This document shows positions 44,438 through 52,250 of a DNA stretch of 64,000 nt, in pieces. Source of the stretch: Clostridia bacterium. Its GTDB lineage: Bacteria; Bacillota; Clostridia; Oscillospirales; CAG-382. The stretch is from the NCBI GenBank assembly GCA_017436675.1, contig JAFSCS010000020.1, positions 1-64,000 of the forward strand. The letters run 5' to 3'. The notes under the pieces are model-generated. The model saw nothing but the letters and a program-made list of their open reading frames with translations, was not told the origin of the DNA and searched no databases. A program made the translations under genes and the position numbers. Numbering within the stretch: the stretch's first letter is position 1; each line of letters starts with the position of its first letter.

Positions 44438-44928
44438 AAAAATATCCCCTGCTATGCGTGTTATCCGTTAAGGATAACACGCATAACTAAGTTTGCCCTT
44501 ATGGGCAAGTGAAGTTTACTTCGTAAGTGAAGTTATCCTGCGGATAGTGAAGTTTTGCCTATGGCAAAGTGGGCAAACTTAACTTCACTTGTGCGTAGCA
44601 CAAACTTCACTGCGTAGCAACTTCACTTTTGCGTTAGCAAAAACTTCACTAACAGAAAAAAGAGCAAGCACATAAGGTTTTATCCTTGCGTGTTTGCTCT
44701 TGTTTTTTCTTTTGTCGATATGTCAACTTCGTTGACTCGATATGCCTTCGCTACGCTCAGGCTCGATATATTGTCGTTTTGCTCCAATTCGATATGAGAT
44801 AAATCCCTCGATATCGAGTGCGTCAGCACATATCGAACGCCGCAGGCGTATATCGAAAATCCCGCAAGGGATTTATCTCGATGCGTGTTCTCCGTTAAGG
44901 AGAACACGCTAAGCAAGGGGATATTTTT
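44438..44928. mobile_element. MITE-like element of hairpin arrays with terminal inverted repeats
   Basis: The ends (44438-44462 and 44903-44928) are inverted copies of each other, with few mismatches. Each extends into its own hairpin (gtgttatcc/ggataacac on the left, gtgttctcc/ggagaacac on the right; the a-t pair is swapped for c-g). Between them lie two modules. Module 1 has GTGAAGTT at 44509, 44527 and 44547 and its reverse AACTTCAC at 44581, 44603, 44619 and 44642, with small hairpins between. Module 2 has TCGATAT at 44715, 44737, 44763, 44789 and 44808 and ATATCGA at 44811, 44830 and 44850. A central hairpin (44654-44712) separates them. No ORF. It fills the gap between two convergent genes. 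Confidence 0.65.
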
Positions 44929-46657
44929 ATTCGGACATAGGAAGATCCGATATCGTTTTTTCAATAAACTCCGCGCGGTCATGGACGAATTTTTTCAAAT
45001 AATTCAGCTGCTTTTCGAAGCTGTTTTCTGCACTGCACCATTTTGATTGGAAGCCCGCGCGTTTGTCCCAGATATCCCAAACGGTGAAGTTTTGCTGCTG
45101 TGAGCCGCCGTTAAGTATTTCACCGTATTTGTCGATCGTATCGCTCGTCGTTGACAATATCTGCTCTTTCAGGCTCTCCCATCTCGCCTTGAAGCGTTCG
45201 CAAAACTCTTTATCGCGGAAGAGATAGGTGCACCAGTTATAGCTGACGTATGCGCCCTTTTCGTCGCTTCCGTAGGTCGCGAGGTCGTCATAATTCTTGT
45301 TATCGTGGGAGAAGTTCCCGAACGCGAGGTCGAAATCCCAATATGCCGCCATCTTTATTTTCCCGCCCTTTTCCTTCACAAGAAAGCAAGAACGACGGAA
45401 GCAGGAATCGATATTATACGAAAGCTCGTGCAAAATTATCCAATCGATGAAGCTGTCGACGTCGATATATTCCTCGTACCCCTCACCGCTTTTGATCGCC
45501 GCCTCGGCTTTTTCGAAATAGTCGGTGATGAATTTCTTTTGGGCGTCGGTTATTTCGGTGTAGTCGGGTGATTTGAAGGTCGCAAATTTCACGAGATGGC
45601 TTTTCGTGTGGAAATAATGCACTCCGTTTACGTCGCCGGTCGGTGCCATTCCGCCGACCTCGAGCAGATAATCCGTATCGACCTCGGTACTGCCCTCCTC
45701 GAGCTCCATTCGTCCGTTCGCCACCTCCATATGCTCGCCGAGTGTATAGACGCCCTGATATTCGCCGTTGACGAACAGATCGACGGGGTATGCGTGAGGC
45801 GACCACGACACGCTGTCGAGCACTCTTCCGAGCTCGTATGCAAGTGTATTGCGGATGAGCGATTTGTCGGCGTAGTTGGCAAGCAATATCCAATCGCGGT
45901 TGTCGTCCATTCCGAGAAGCGACGCCTTTTCGTCGAGCTTTATTTTATAGGGCTTTTTCTCCCAATTCCAAGTGGAGTTGCCTCTTCCTCTTATCGTCCC
46001 GCCGACGGTCGAAACGGAATATTCGCCCTCGAACGAGCGGTCGAGCGAGAAGGTCATTGTCATCGTTTCGTTTCTGTCGATCTCGTCGATGCTTTTTCCG
46101 TCACCAAGCGTGATATTGATTATCGGAAGCTCATAGACCGCTCTGTCGACTATCACGGCATACGTTCTAACGAGTCCGTTTTCGTCGGTCACTCGGCAGA
46201 CGAGCTCCTTCGTCAGATCGACGCTGCCGTCGACGTTTTTCGCCGAAAGCTCAGCCACACCGCCGCTGCACTCGAGCTCGAGGTTGCAGCGTCTCAACGT
46301 TGGCAGATCGATGTAATTATAGTAATCGAGCTTCAAAACGGCACTGCGCCGTCCCTCGTCGATAACGAACGAAAAGTCTTTTTGAAGCGCGTTGTTTTTC
46401 GCTTTGCAAAGCTTTATCTCAAGCAGCATCGCCTCACCCTCGGGCTCGGGCGGTGGATTTTCGGGGAGCGTCTCCTCGGGCTCGGACACCTCGTGCGAGT
46501 TATCGATGCTTTCGTCGATCGACGCATCTGCGCTCACCGTGCTCTCGGTTATGGTAGACTCAGCGCTGCTTTCGTCCGTTGAGAAGTCTCCGCCGTCACA
46601 CGCAGACAAGGCAAAAACCAACAAAAATGCGATCAAAAACAATATTATTCGTTTCAT
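44927..46657 (-). CDS. CotH-kinase-domain lipoprotein
   Basis: 576 aa. Lipoprotein signal (FLLVFALSAC) and a long Ser/Glu/Pro-rich linker (to ~75), then a beta-rich domain (~80-180) and a CotH domain (~185-560). CotH hallmarks are TIRGRGNSTWNWEKKPYKIKLD, DWILLANYADKSLIRN, LGEHMEV and AAYWDFDLAFG. CotH proteins are atypical kinases, first known from spore-coat phosphorylation. This one is outside the cell and probably modifies surface proteins or binds polysaccharide. The stop codon overlaps the right end of the hairpin element. Confidence 0.85.
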   Translation of the reverse strand: MKRIILFLIAFLLVFALSACDGGDFSTDESSAESTITESTVSADASIDESIDNSHEVSEPEETLPENPPPEPEGEAMLLEIKLCKAKNNALQKDFSFVIDEGRRSAVLKLDYYNYIDLPTLRRCNLELECSGGVAELSAKNVDGSVDLTKELVCRVTDENGLVRTYAVIVDRAVYELPIINITLGDGKSIDEIDRNETMTMTFSLDRSFEGEYSVSTVGGTIRGRGNSTWNWEKKPYKIKLDEKASLLGMDDNRDWILLANYADKSLIRNTLAYELGRVLDSVSWSPHAYPVDLFVNGEYQGVYTLGEHMEVANGRMELEEGSTEVDTDYLLEVGGMAPTGDVNGVHYFHTKSHLVKFATFKSPDYTEITDAQKKFITDYFEKAEAAIKSGEGYEEYIDVDSFIDWIILHELSYNIDSCFRRSCFLVKEKGGKIKMAAYWDFDLAFGNFSHDNKNYDDLATYGSDEKGAYVSYNWCTYLFRDKEFCERFKARWESLKEQILSTTSDTIDKYGEILNGGSQQQNFTVWDIWDKRAGFQSKWCSAENSFEKQLNYLKKFVHDRAEFIEKTISDLPMSE

Positions 46658-46684
46658 TTTTCCCTCCTGCGTTTTATTAGCTCA

Positions 46685-46713
46685 AGTATAACAAAAAAAC
46701 GCCGCTATGTCAA
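46685..46713 (-). promoter_or_regulatory. Promoter of the CotH lipoprotein gene
   Basis: Minus-strand TTGACA-17-TATACT, 28 bp upstream of the start codon. Confidence 0.8.
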
Positions 46714-46745
46714 CAATACACGAAAGACTATCGTCTGAAAATCTC

Positions 46746-46774
46746 TTGACAAATATACGTATATACTATATACT
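46746..46774 (+). promoter_or_regulatory. Promoter of the attenuated lipoprotein gene
   Basis: TTGACA-17-TATACT, placing the transcript start near 46781 and leaving a ~160-nt leader before ATG 46940. Confidence 0.85.
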
Positions 46775-46806
46775 GAAAACAGAATAAGAAAGCGAGGTAC
46801 GGACCG

Positions 46807-46866
46807 ATGGGACAGTTAGAACTTGAACAAGAAAATATGACTACCCCTGCGGGAGTATCCTTTTAA
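46807..46866 (+). CDS. Leader peptide (19 aa)
   Basis: A GCGAGG-type site is followed by ATG and 19 codons (MGQLELEQENMTTPAGVSF, then TAA). Codons 12-15 overlap the first strand (46841-46852) of a regulatory hairpin, the arrangement expected for ribosome-position-dependent attenuation. Confidence 0.6.
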   Translation: MGQLELEQENMTTPAGVSF

Positions 46867-46920
46867 ACCACTTTTTAGCGCATCACCGCAGGGGTAGAAC
46901 ACCCTTGCGGTTTTTTATTT
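46841..46920 (+). promoter_or_regulatory. Transcription attenuator with alternative hairpins
   Basis: Strand 1 (46841-46852) pairs perfectly over 12 bp with strand 2 (46886-46897), giving an antiterminator. Strand 2 can instead pair with strand 3 (46901-46911; 11 bp, one wobble, loop agaac) to form a terminator followed by ttttttattt. The two folds are mutually exclusive, and the leader peptide is translated across strand 1. A ribosome that finishes the leader frees strand 2 for the terminator, whereas one held near the leader start leaves 1:2 to form and allows read-through. This is the logic of ribosome-targeting-antibiotic-inducible leaders. Confidence 0.75.
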
Positions 46921-46939
46921 TATCAAAAGGAGAATATTT

Positions 46940-47728
46940 ATGAATAAGTTAAAATTAATTATCTCATTTATCTTGCTTGTGTCGCTGTTTCTCGGCGTTG
47001 TTGCTTGCACACCCGAGGAGGAAAGCAAGGCAGACGTGAGCGAGGATGCGTCGGATGTGGTGAGTGAAGAAGTGAGCGAGGAAGAAAGCGAAGAGGAAAT
47101 AATCGAGGTGTCGGGGGAATACGAATATACAAGCGATTATAAAGATGCTATGCAAAAGTATTTTAGGGTTGATGAGCCTTACAACAATAAGAACAACTAC
47201 AAATTCACCTTTCTTCTTGACGGATTTAGAGAGTATTGGCCATATCATACTGAAAACAGAGATACGCTTACACTAAAAGCTGTTAAGGAAGACGGACGAG
47301 AATTGAAGGTCGTCGCACTTAATCTTGTGTCCCCCGAGGAGTATAACGAGGCGTTTGAAAAGCGATATCCCAATTATGTCTATAATTATGACTTGTACGA
47401 AAGCTGGATGGGTTACAGGATAAGATCTTTCAGAATTTTAAGATCATATGCGGAAAACATTCTTGCAGAATTTGAAAAGGTCAACCCGATTCCAAAAGAA
47501 AACTGCTATTCTGACATTGACCAAGTATTTAAAGGTGTTCACTTTATCTATGTACCACCGTATCACGAGCTTAATATGTACACACTTTTAATTCTCGCAT
47601 ATGTTGATCCAACCGAAATCGAACAGCTCGAGAATTTACCAATGGTTTTCAGCGTTGAAGATGTTTATGACGGACCATGGTTTCATTATGATGTCGAGTG
47701 GGACTGTTGGGTTCAAATGCTCCAATAA
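46940..47728 (+). CDS. Lipoprotein of unknown function under attenuator control
   Basis: 262 aa behind AAAAGGAG. Signal peptide with lipobox (VVACTPEEESKAD), then an acidic linker (SEDASDVVSEEVSEEESEEE). The mature domain (~65-262, DYKDAMQKYFRVDEPYNNKNNY ... GPWFHYDVEWDCWVQMLQ) is rich in Tyr and Glu and is not recognised. The strong promoter and attenuator directly upstream belong to this gene alone, because a terminator (47764) follows. Confidence 0.7.
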   Translation: MNKLKLIISFILLVSLFLGVVACTPEEESKADVSEDASDVVSEEVSEEESEEEIIEVSGEYEYTSDYKDAMQKYFRVDEPYNNKNNYKFTFLLDGFREYWPYHTENRDTLTLKAVKEDGRELKVVALNLVSPEEYNEAFEKRYPNYVYNYDLYESWMGYRIRSFRILRSYAENILAEFEKVNPIPKENCYSDIDQVFKGVHFIYVPPYHELNMYTLLILAYVDPTEIEQLENLPMVFSVEDVYDGPWFHYDVEWDCWVQMLQ

Positions 47729-47763
47729 CGAAATATTGATCCACAATTTTACATTCTCCTTTT

Positions 47764-47787
47764 AAAACGCTCCTTCGGGGGCGTTTT
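47764..47787 (+). terminator. Terminator of the attenuated lipoprotein gene
   Basis: Stem aaaacgctcc with gggggcgtttt around a ttcg tetraloop, followed by gttttt. Confidence 0.8.
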
Positions 47788-47845
47788 GTTTTTCGGCTGA
47801 CGAGATATTATAGCGATATCCAAGGACAATTATTTTAAAAAACTG

Positions 47846-47874
47846 TTTACTTTAGCTTGGTTTTGTGCTAAAAT
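47846..47874 (+). promoter_or_regulatory. Promoter of the ADP-ribosylglycohydrolase operon
   Basis: TTTACT-17-TAAAAT, 27 bp upstream of ATG 47902. Confidence 0.5.
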
Positions 47875-47901
47875 CATAAAAAACGTTTGAGGTATGATAC
47901 T

Positions 47902-49233
47902 ATGGCAGGATACAACAAACTCGAAGTGCTTCTTCGCGAGGAGCTCGACCAGCTCGCCGAAGAAGGAAAGCTTTTTGACAAAGCGGCTTTTTTAAAGAAA
48001 ATTGACGATGCGGCAGGCGACATCGCGAAGCTGAACGCTATTTACGACGAGCTTTGCGCGTTGCCGACCGACCCGAATTTCAAATATATCGAGCCGTCGG
48101 AATACGACGAGATACTGAAGGAGAGCGAGACGGAGCTCGTTGATGAATACAAAGACATCGACGACGGCTTTTTCCACGGCGCTTGGCTCGGAAGATGTAT
48201 CGGCTGTGCGATGGGACAGCCAGTTGAGGGATGGCAAAGCAAGGACATCATCGAATGGCAAAAAACGGCAGGTGCTTACCCGAGAAGAAGCTATATTCCG
48301 ACAGTCAGCGGTGAGCGCAGAAACGAAGGTCCCGCGACCGACGAGAAGATAAACGGGATGCCGCCCGACGACGACACGAGATTTACCGTTATCGGATACA
48401 AATTGATGAAGGCGAAGGGGTATGAGTTCGACTCCTATGACGTTGGAAGCCATTGGGCGTATTCGCTCCCCATCCGTCACATCTGCACGGCAGAAACACA
48501 AGCATATCTCAACTTCGTCAGCGTTGACGAGTTCGGACCTTGGGGCAGACCCGAGGGTGCGCTCGAGCTTCTCAAAAAGGCGAAGGTGAACACATACAAA
48601 AACCCCTATCGTGAGTTCATCGGTGCGCAGATACGTATTGACGCATATTCCTACGTTGCTGCGGGAATGCCGCTTCTTGCGTCGCGGCTTGCGTTCCACG
48701 ATGCGTATTTCTCACACGTTAAGAACGGTATTTACGGCGCGATGTTCTTCGCGGCGTTTATCAGCGCGGCGTTCACAACGAAGGATATTGAAAAATGCTT
48801 CCAAATCGCCCTCTCGGTAGTGCCGAAGAGAAGCCGATTCTACGAGGAAGCGCTTCTTGCTCGTGATATCGCGAAAAGCGCGAGGTCTCGCGAGGAGCTC
48901 ATCGAAAAGCTCGTCGAAAACTCGAGAAGATACAATTGGGTACACACGCTCAACAATGCGGCGACGTGTATCGGGGCGATATTCTATGCGGACGGCGATT
49001 TTGCCGAGGCGGTCTCGCTCGCAGTCGAATGCGGATATGACACCGACTGCAACGGTGCGACGGTCGGCTCGTTTATGGGTGCGCTCGTTGGTGAGACGGG
49101 TATTCCCGAATATCTCAAAGCTCCGATCAAGGACACGTTCAGCATCAACATTTCTCCCTACGATGACTATTCGATAAAACGCTTCGCGTTCGAATGCCGC
49201 GACCTCAGAAAAAAACTCAACGAAAAGGAATAA
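47902..49233 (+). CDS. ADP-ribosylglycohydrolase family protein
   Basis: 443 aa from ATG 47902 with GAGG upstream; an upstream TTG would extend it by only five residues. The DraG/ADP-ribosylglycohydrolase core is visible: FFHGAWLGRCIGCAMGQPVEGW, GMPPDDDTRFTVIG (the Asp-Asp metal ligands) and GYDTDCNGATVGSFMGALVGE (the C-terminal DxDxN ligand set). The N-terminal ~85 residues are extra. Members remove ADP-ribose from proteins, nucleic acids or small molecules. Here it is first in an operon with a TIM-barrel sugar-isomerase-like enzyme and a transporter, which points to small-molecule metabolism. Confidence 0.8.
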   Translation: MAGYNKLEVLLREELDQLAEEGKLFDKAAFLKKIDDAAGDIAKLNAIYDELCALPTDPNFKYIEPSEYDEILKESETELVDEYKDIDDGFFHGAWLGRCIGCAMGQPVEGWQSKDIIEWQKTAGAYPRRSYIPTVSGERRNEGPATDEKINGMPPDDDTRFTVIGYKLMKAKGYEFDSYDVGSHWAYSLPIRHICTAETQAYLNFVSVDEFGPWGRPEGALELLKKAKVNTYKNPYREFIGAQIRIDAYSYVAAGMPLLASRLAFHDAYFSHVKNGIYGAMFFAAFISAAFTTKDIEKCFQIALSVVPKRSRFYEEALLARDIAKSARSREELIEKLVENSRRYNWVHTLNNAATCIGAIFYADGDFAEAVSLAVECGYDTDCNGATVGSFMGALVGETGIPEYLKAPIKDTFSINISPYDDYSIKRFAFECRDLRKKLNEKE

Positions 49234-49238
49234 CCACG

Positions 49239-50075
49239 ATGAAACGCAAACTTGGGCTTTCAAGCTGTGGAAAGGCGCTCACAAAAGCACTTTTCGAGCA
49301 ATATGCAGAAAACGGTATCGACTATATGGAGATAAGCTGCGAAAGTGCGCTCTACGACTCGCTCGATCTTCCGTTACTTCAAAGTTGGGCAAAGGAGTAC
49401 GGCGTCGTTATCCGTTCGCTCCATCTTCCATTCTACCCGTTTGAAATATACGATATCTCGTCTCTCGACGAAAACGTGCGTCAAGCCGCCATTATGTCAC
49501 ACACTCGCCTGATCGAACGCGCGGCAAAAAGCGGAATTAAAATTTTCGTTATCCATCCTTCAGGTGAGCCTATCGCCGATGATGATCGCAAAAGGAAGAT
49601 CGAATTGACAAAAAATTCGCTCAGTGTTCTCGCGGACGTTTGTGAACGCTTGGATGTTACACTTGCAGTCGAGGACCTTCCTCGGACCTGTCTCGGAAAC
49701 TGCTCGGACGAATTGTTATATCTCGTCGAAGATAAACGCTTGAAGGTATGCTTCGACACCAATCATCTGCTCGGCGAAGATATTGAGCATTTCATTCTCG
49801 CGTGCGGCGACAGATTTATCTCTACTCACGTTTCCGATTATGACGAGGTAAACGAGCGCCATTGGTTGCCCGGTGAGGGTGTTATCGATTGGATACGGCT
49901 CATCGGTGCGCTTGACAAGGTCGGATATTGCGGTCCGATTCTTTATGAGGTGCACTTTAAAGCTCCGAACACGATAATTCGCGAACGCGATCTCACTTGC
50001 AAGGATATCAGAGCTAATTTTGATACTCTCATCGCAGGAAAGATACCCGAACCGTTCGGAAAGGCTAACGTATAA
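49239..50075 (+). CDS. Sugar phosphate isomerase/epimerase (AP endonuclease 2-like TIM barrel)
   Basis: 278 aa from ATG 49239 (MKRKLGLSSCGKALTKALFE), 5 bp after the previous stop. Metal-site blocks of the xylose isomerase-like TIM barrel are present: IKIFVIHPSGEP, VTLAVEDLPRTCLGN (Glu), VCFDTNHLLGED (Asp-x-x-His), FISTHVSDYDEVNERHWLPGEG (His, Asp, His) and ILYEVHFK (Glu). These enzymes isomerise or epimerise sugars. Cotranscribed with its neighbours. Confidence 0.85.
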   Translation: MKRKLGLSSCGKALTKALFEQYAENGIDYMEISCESALYDSLDLPLLQSWAKEYGVVIRSLHLPFYPFEIYDISSLDENVRQAAIMSHTRLIERAAKSGIKIFVIHPSGEPIADDDRKRKIELTKNSLSVLADVCERLDVTLAVEDLPRTCLGNCSDELLYLVEDKRLKVCFDTNHLLGEDIEHFILACGDRFISTHVSDYDEVNERHWLPGEGVIDWIRLIGALDKVGYCGPILYEVHFKAPNTIIRERDLTCKDIRANFDTLIAGKIPEPFGKANV

Positions 50076-50078
50076 AAA

Positions 50079-51356
50079 ATGGATCAAAAAACGATAAAAA
50101 GGAATGGGTTCTACGTATTTCTGCTCGGCACGATGGCGTATATGTTCAGCTACATCGGTCGAATGAACTATTCCGCCTGTCTGAACTCGATGGTCGAGGA
50201 CGGACTTTTCACAACTGAATTCGGCGGCTATATCTCGACGGCGTATATGATCGTCTACGGCTCAGGTCAGATGATCAACGGTGTTTTCGGAAGAAGGCTC
50301 CCGTCGAAATATATGGTATTTTTCGGGTTGTTCGGCGCAGGGCTTATGAACGTTTTGATGGGGCTTGTCGAAAACAAATTTGCCATTATGGCGGTCTGGG
50401 CGTCCAACGGACTGTTTATGTCGATGCTTTGGGCACCGATAATCAAGGCGTTCGCCGAATGGATCGAGGAAAAAGACCGAAAAAAATATGCCGTCCGGCT
50501 ATCGATCTCGATCCCCTGCGGAACGATCATCTCGTACCTTATCCCCGCGATATATCTCGACAGCTCAAGCTGGAATACTGTATTTTTCATTTGCGGCGGA
50601 TGTCTGTTTTTCGCATCAGCGGTTTGGATAGTCGGAACCTCGCTTATTGGAAAATATATAAAGCATATGACGAGTCTCTTTAAGGAGCGGCAAGCCGAGG
50701 CACTCGAAACGGTCGGCGACAAAAAGAAGATCTCACTCGGAAGCCTCATCTTCGGATGCGCATTGTTCATCGTTATGGGCGGTGTCGTATTCAACGGCTC
50801 GCTCAAGGATGCGCTCGCGAACTGGGTACCGACCTACGTTGTCAACACCTTCGGGCTCAGCGACTCATATTCGGCGACCATCTCGATGATAATTCCTGCG
50901 ATCACGATCTTCGGAACGTTCATCGCATCGAAGATCGACAGAAAATTCTTTGACAACGAGATATACACCTCTGCGATAATGTTCTTCTGTGCGACCGTGT
51001 CGCTCGTTCCCGTTATATTCACCGCAAAAATAGGCGGCGAGCTCGGCGGCATCATCACTACTTTGCTCATCGCACTCGCTATCTCTGCGATGTGGGGCGC
51101 GAACACGATGTTTCTCTCGATGGTACCGTATCGCTTCGCCGACATCGGAATGGCGTCCGCGGTTACGGGGTTTCTCAACTGCTTCGCGTATTTCTCCTCC
51201 GCGCTCTGTTCGTCGGTATACGGTGTTGTTGCGCAAAATTGCGGTTGGAATATCGTCGTCATCGTTTGGATCAGTTTGGGCTGCGGCGGAACGCTTTTGT
51301 GTGCGCTCGGCGGAAAGCTTTGGAAGACAAAATTGAAAAAGCTTATACTTAAATAA
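50079..51356 (+). CDS. MFS transporter, organophosphate:phosphate antiporter-like
   Basis: 425 aa, starting 4 bp after the previous stop. Twelve hydrophobic segments. The first region YMFSYIGRMNYSACLNSMVEDG and the GSGQMINGVFGRRLPSKYMV loop are typical of the GlpT/UhpT/UhpC (OPA) branch of the major facilitator superfamily. It probably imports the glycoside or sugar phosphate processed by the two enzymes encoded before it. Substrate not known. Confidence 0.85.
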   Translation: MDQKTIKRNGFYVFLLGTMAYMFSYIGRMNYSACLNSMVEDGLFTTEFGGYISTAYMIVYGSGQMINGVFGRRLPSKYMVFFGLFGAGLMNVLMGLVENKFAIMAVWASNGLFMSMLWAPIIKAFAEWIEEKDRKKYAVRLSISIPCGTIISYLIPAIYLDSSSWNTVFFICGGCLFFASAVWIVGTSLIGKYIKHMTSLFKERQAEALETVGDKKKISLGSLIFGCALFIVMGGVVFNGSLKDALANWVPTYVVNTFGLSDSYSATISMIIPAITIFGTFIASKIDRKFFDNEIYTSAIMFFCATVSLVPVIFTAKIGGELGGIITTLLIALAISAMWGANTMFLSMVPYRFADIGMASAVTGFLNCFAYFSSALCSSVYGVVAQNCGWNIVVIVWISLGCGGTLLCALGGKLWKTKLKKLILK

Positions 51357-51360
51357 ATGA

Positions 51361-51390
51361 AAAAAGAACCTTCAATTGAAGGTTCTTTTT
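51361..51390. terminator. Bidirectional terminator
   Basis: The palindrome aagaaccttc-aatt-gaaggttctt, with A-run and T-run on its two sides, separates the convergent MFS gene and the redox operon. Confidence 0.85.
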
Positions 51391-51422
51391 TGATATAAAA
51401 AGAGATATTAAAAGATAAGATC

Positions 51423-51638
51423 CTATGCGTTTTGGGAGCTTGCGCCCATCATTATTTCGGAGATGACGTCAAGCACCTTGTTGTGACATCCGCCGCAGCC
51501 TGTTGAGCAATGTGTCACCTTTTGAACGTCCTCGAACGCCTTGAGCACGTCGGTGAATTTCGGAAGAGTATGTAATGCGTCCTCGATATCGCCGTAGGAC
51601 ACCTTTTTACAATTACAGATCATATAATTTTCTTTCAT
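51423..51638 (-). CDS. Bfd-like [2Fe-2S]-binding protein
   Basis: 71 aa from ATG 51638 (MKENYMICNCKKVSYGDIED) behind AGAGGG. Cysteines C8-x-C10 and C48-x-x-C51 (STGCGGCHNKV) form the 2Fe-2S site of bacterioferritin-associated ferredoxin-like proteins. It is the last gene of the flavodiiron/superoxide reductase/rubredoxin operon and may serve as an electron carrier. Confidence 0.8.
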   Translation of the reverse strand: MKENYMICNCKKVSYGDIEDALHTLPKFTDVLKAFEDVQKVTHCSTGCGGCHNKVLDVISEIMMGASSQNA

Positions 51639-51654
51639 CGCCGATCCCTCTTGC

Positions 51655-51816
51655 TTATTCAGCCTCGCTGAACATATCCTTGTCAACTCCGCAGAGCGGA
51701 CACTCAAAGTCCTCGGGAAGATCCTCGAATTTTGTTCCGGGAGCTATACCGTATTCGGGAGCACCCAATTCCTCGTCGTATTCCCAACCGCATGCGTCAC
51801 AAACGTATTTTTTCAT
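51655..51816 (-). CDS. Rubredoxin
   Basis: 53 aa, between the superoxide reductase gene (27 bp upstream) and the Bfd-like gene (16 bp downstream). Starts [20 protein letters not shown]. The two CxxC iron-binding loops are VCDACG and [11 protein letters not shown], with the usual EDLPEDF before the second. Rubredoxin donates electrons to flavodiiron proteins and superoxide reductase, both encoded in this operon. Confidence 0.95.
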   Translation of the reverse strand: MKKYVCDACGWEYDEELGAPEYGIAPGTKFEDLPEDFECPLCGVDKDMFSEAE

Positions 51817-51842
51817 TATAGTTATTTCCTTTCAGCTTATAT

Positions 51843-52223
51843 TTAGAATTCTGCCTTCCACAAGCCGTGGAGGTTACAATATGCATATACCGCAACGGGC
51901 TCTTCGTCGCTGAGTGCGAACGTAGCAACGGGAGCTTCCTCGGGAGCGAGGATCTTGCGTTGTCCGCCCTTTGTTGTTTGGAGATAGATCCATTCGATGC
52001 TGTGCTCCTTTGTCATCGGGTGCTCTACTTCGCCAACGGTAACCTTGATGAAGTTGCCCTTATCCTCGTATACGGGGATATGCTTTTCCTTGCTTGCTTC
52101 TACAACGCCCGCTTCAAGTCTTGTCATCTTTTGACCGCAGCAGATCATCGGTACGCCTGAGTCGTTGATAACGCCAACGAGATTGCCGCAATGCTCACAT
52201 AGAAAAAATTTTGTTTCTTTCAT
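51843..52223 (-). CDS. dfx: Desulfoferrodoxin (2Fe superoxide reductase)
   Basis: 126 aa from ATG 52223 behind GGAGG. The N-terminal desulforedoxin-like Fe(Cys)4 centre is intact (C9, C12, C28, C29: CEHCG ... CCGQ). The Fe(His)4Cys catalytic centre follows (EKHIPVY, EHPMTKEHSIEW, YAYCNLHGLWKA). It reduces superoxide to hydrogen peroxide using rubredoxin. Located 27 bp after the flavodiiron gene. Confidence 0.95.
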   Translation of the reverse strand: MKETKFFLCEHCGNLVGVINDSGVPMICCGQKMTRLEAGVVEASKEKHIPVYEDKGNFIKVTVGEVEHPMTKEHSIEWIYLQTTKGGQRKILAPEEAPVATFALSDEEPVAVYAYCNLHGLWKAEF

Positions 52224-52250
52224 TATTATTTCCTCCAAAGTATATAAAAA

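Noticed and set aside
44438-44928. CRISPR array
   Set aside because: The repeated words are only 7-8 bp, occur in both orientations and are separated by self-complementary hairpins rather than unique ~30-bp spacers. There are no cas genes.
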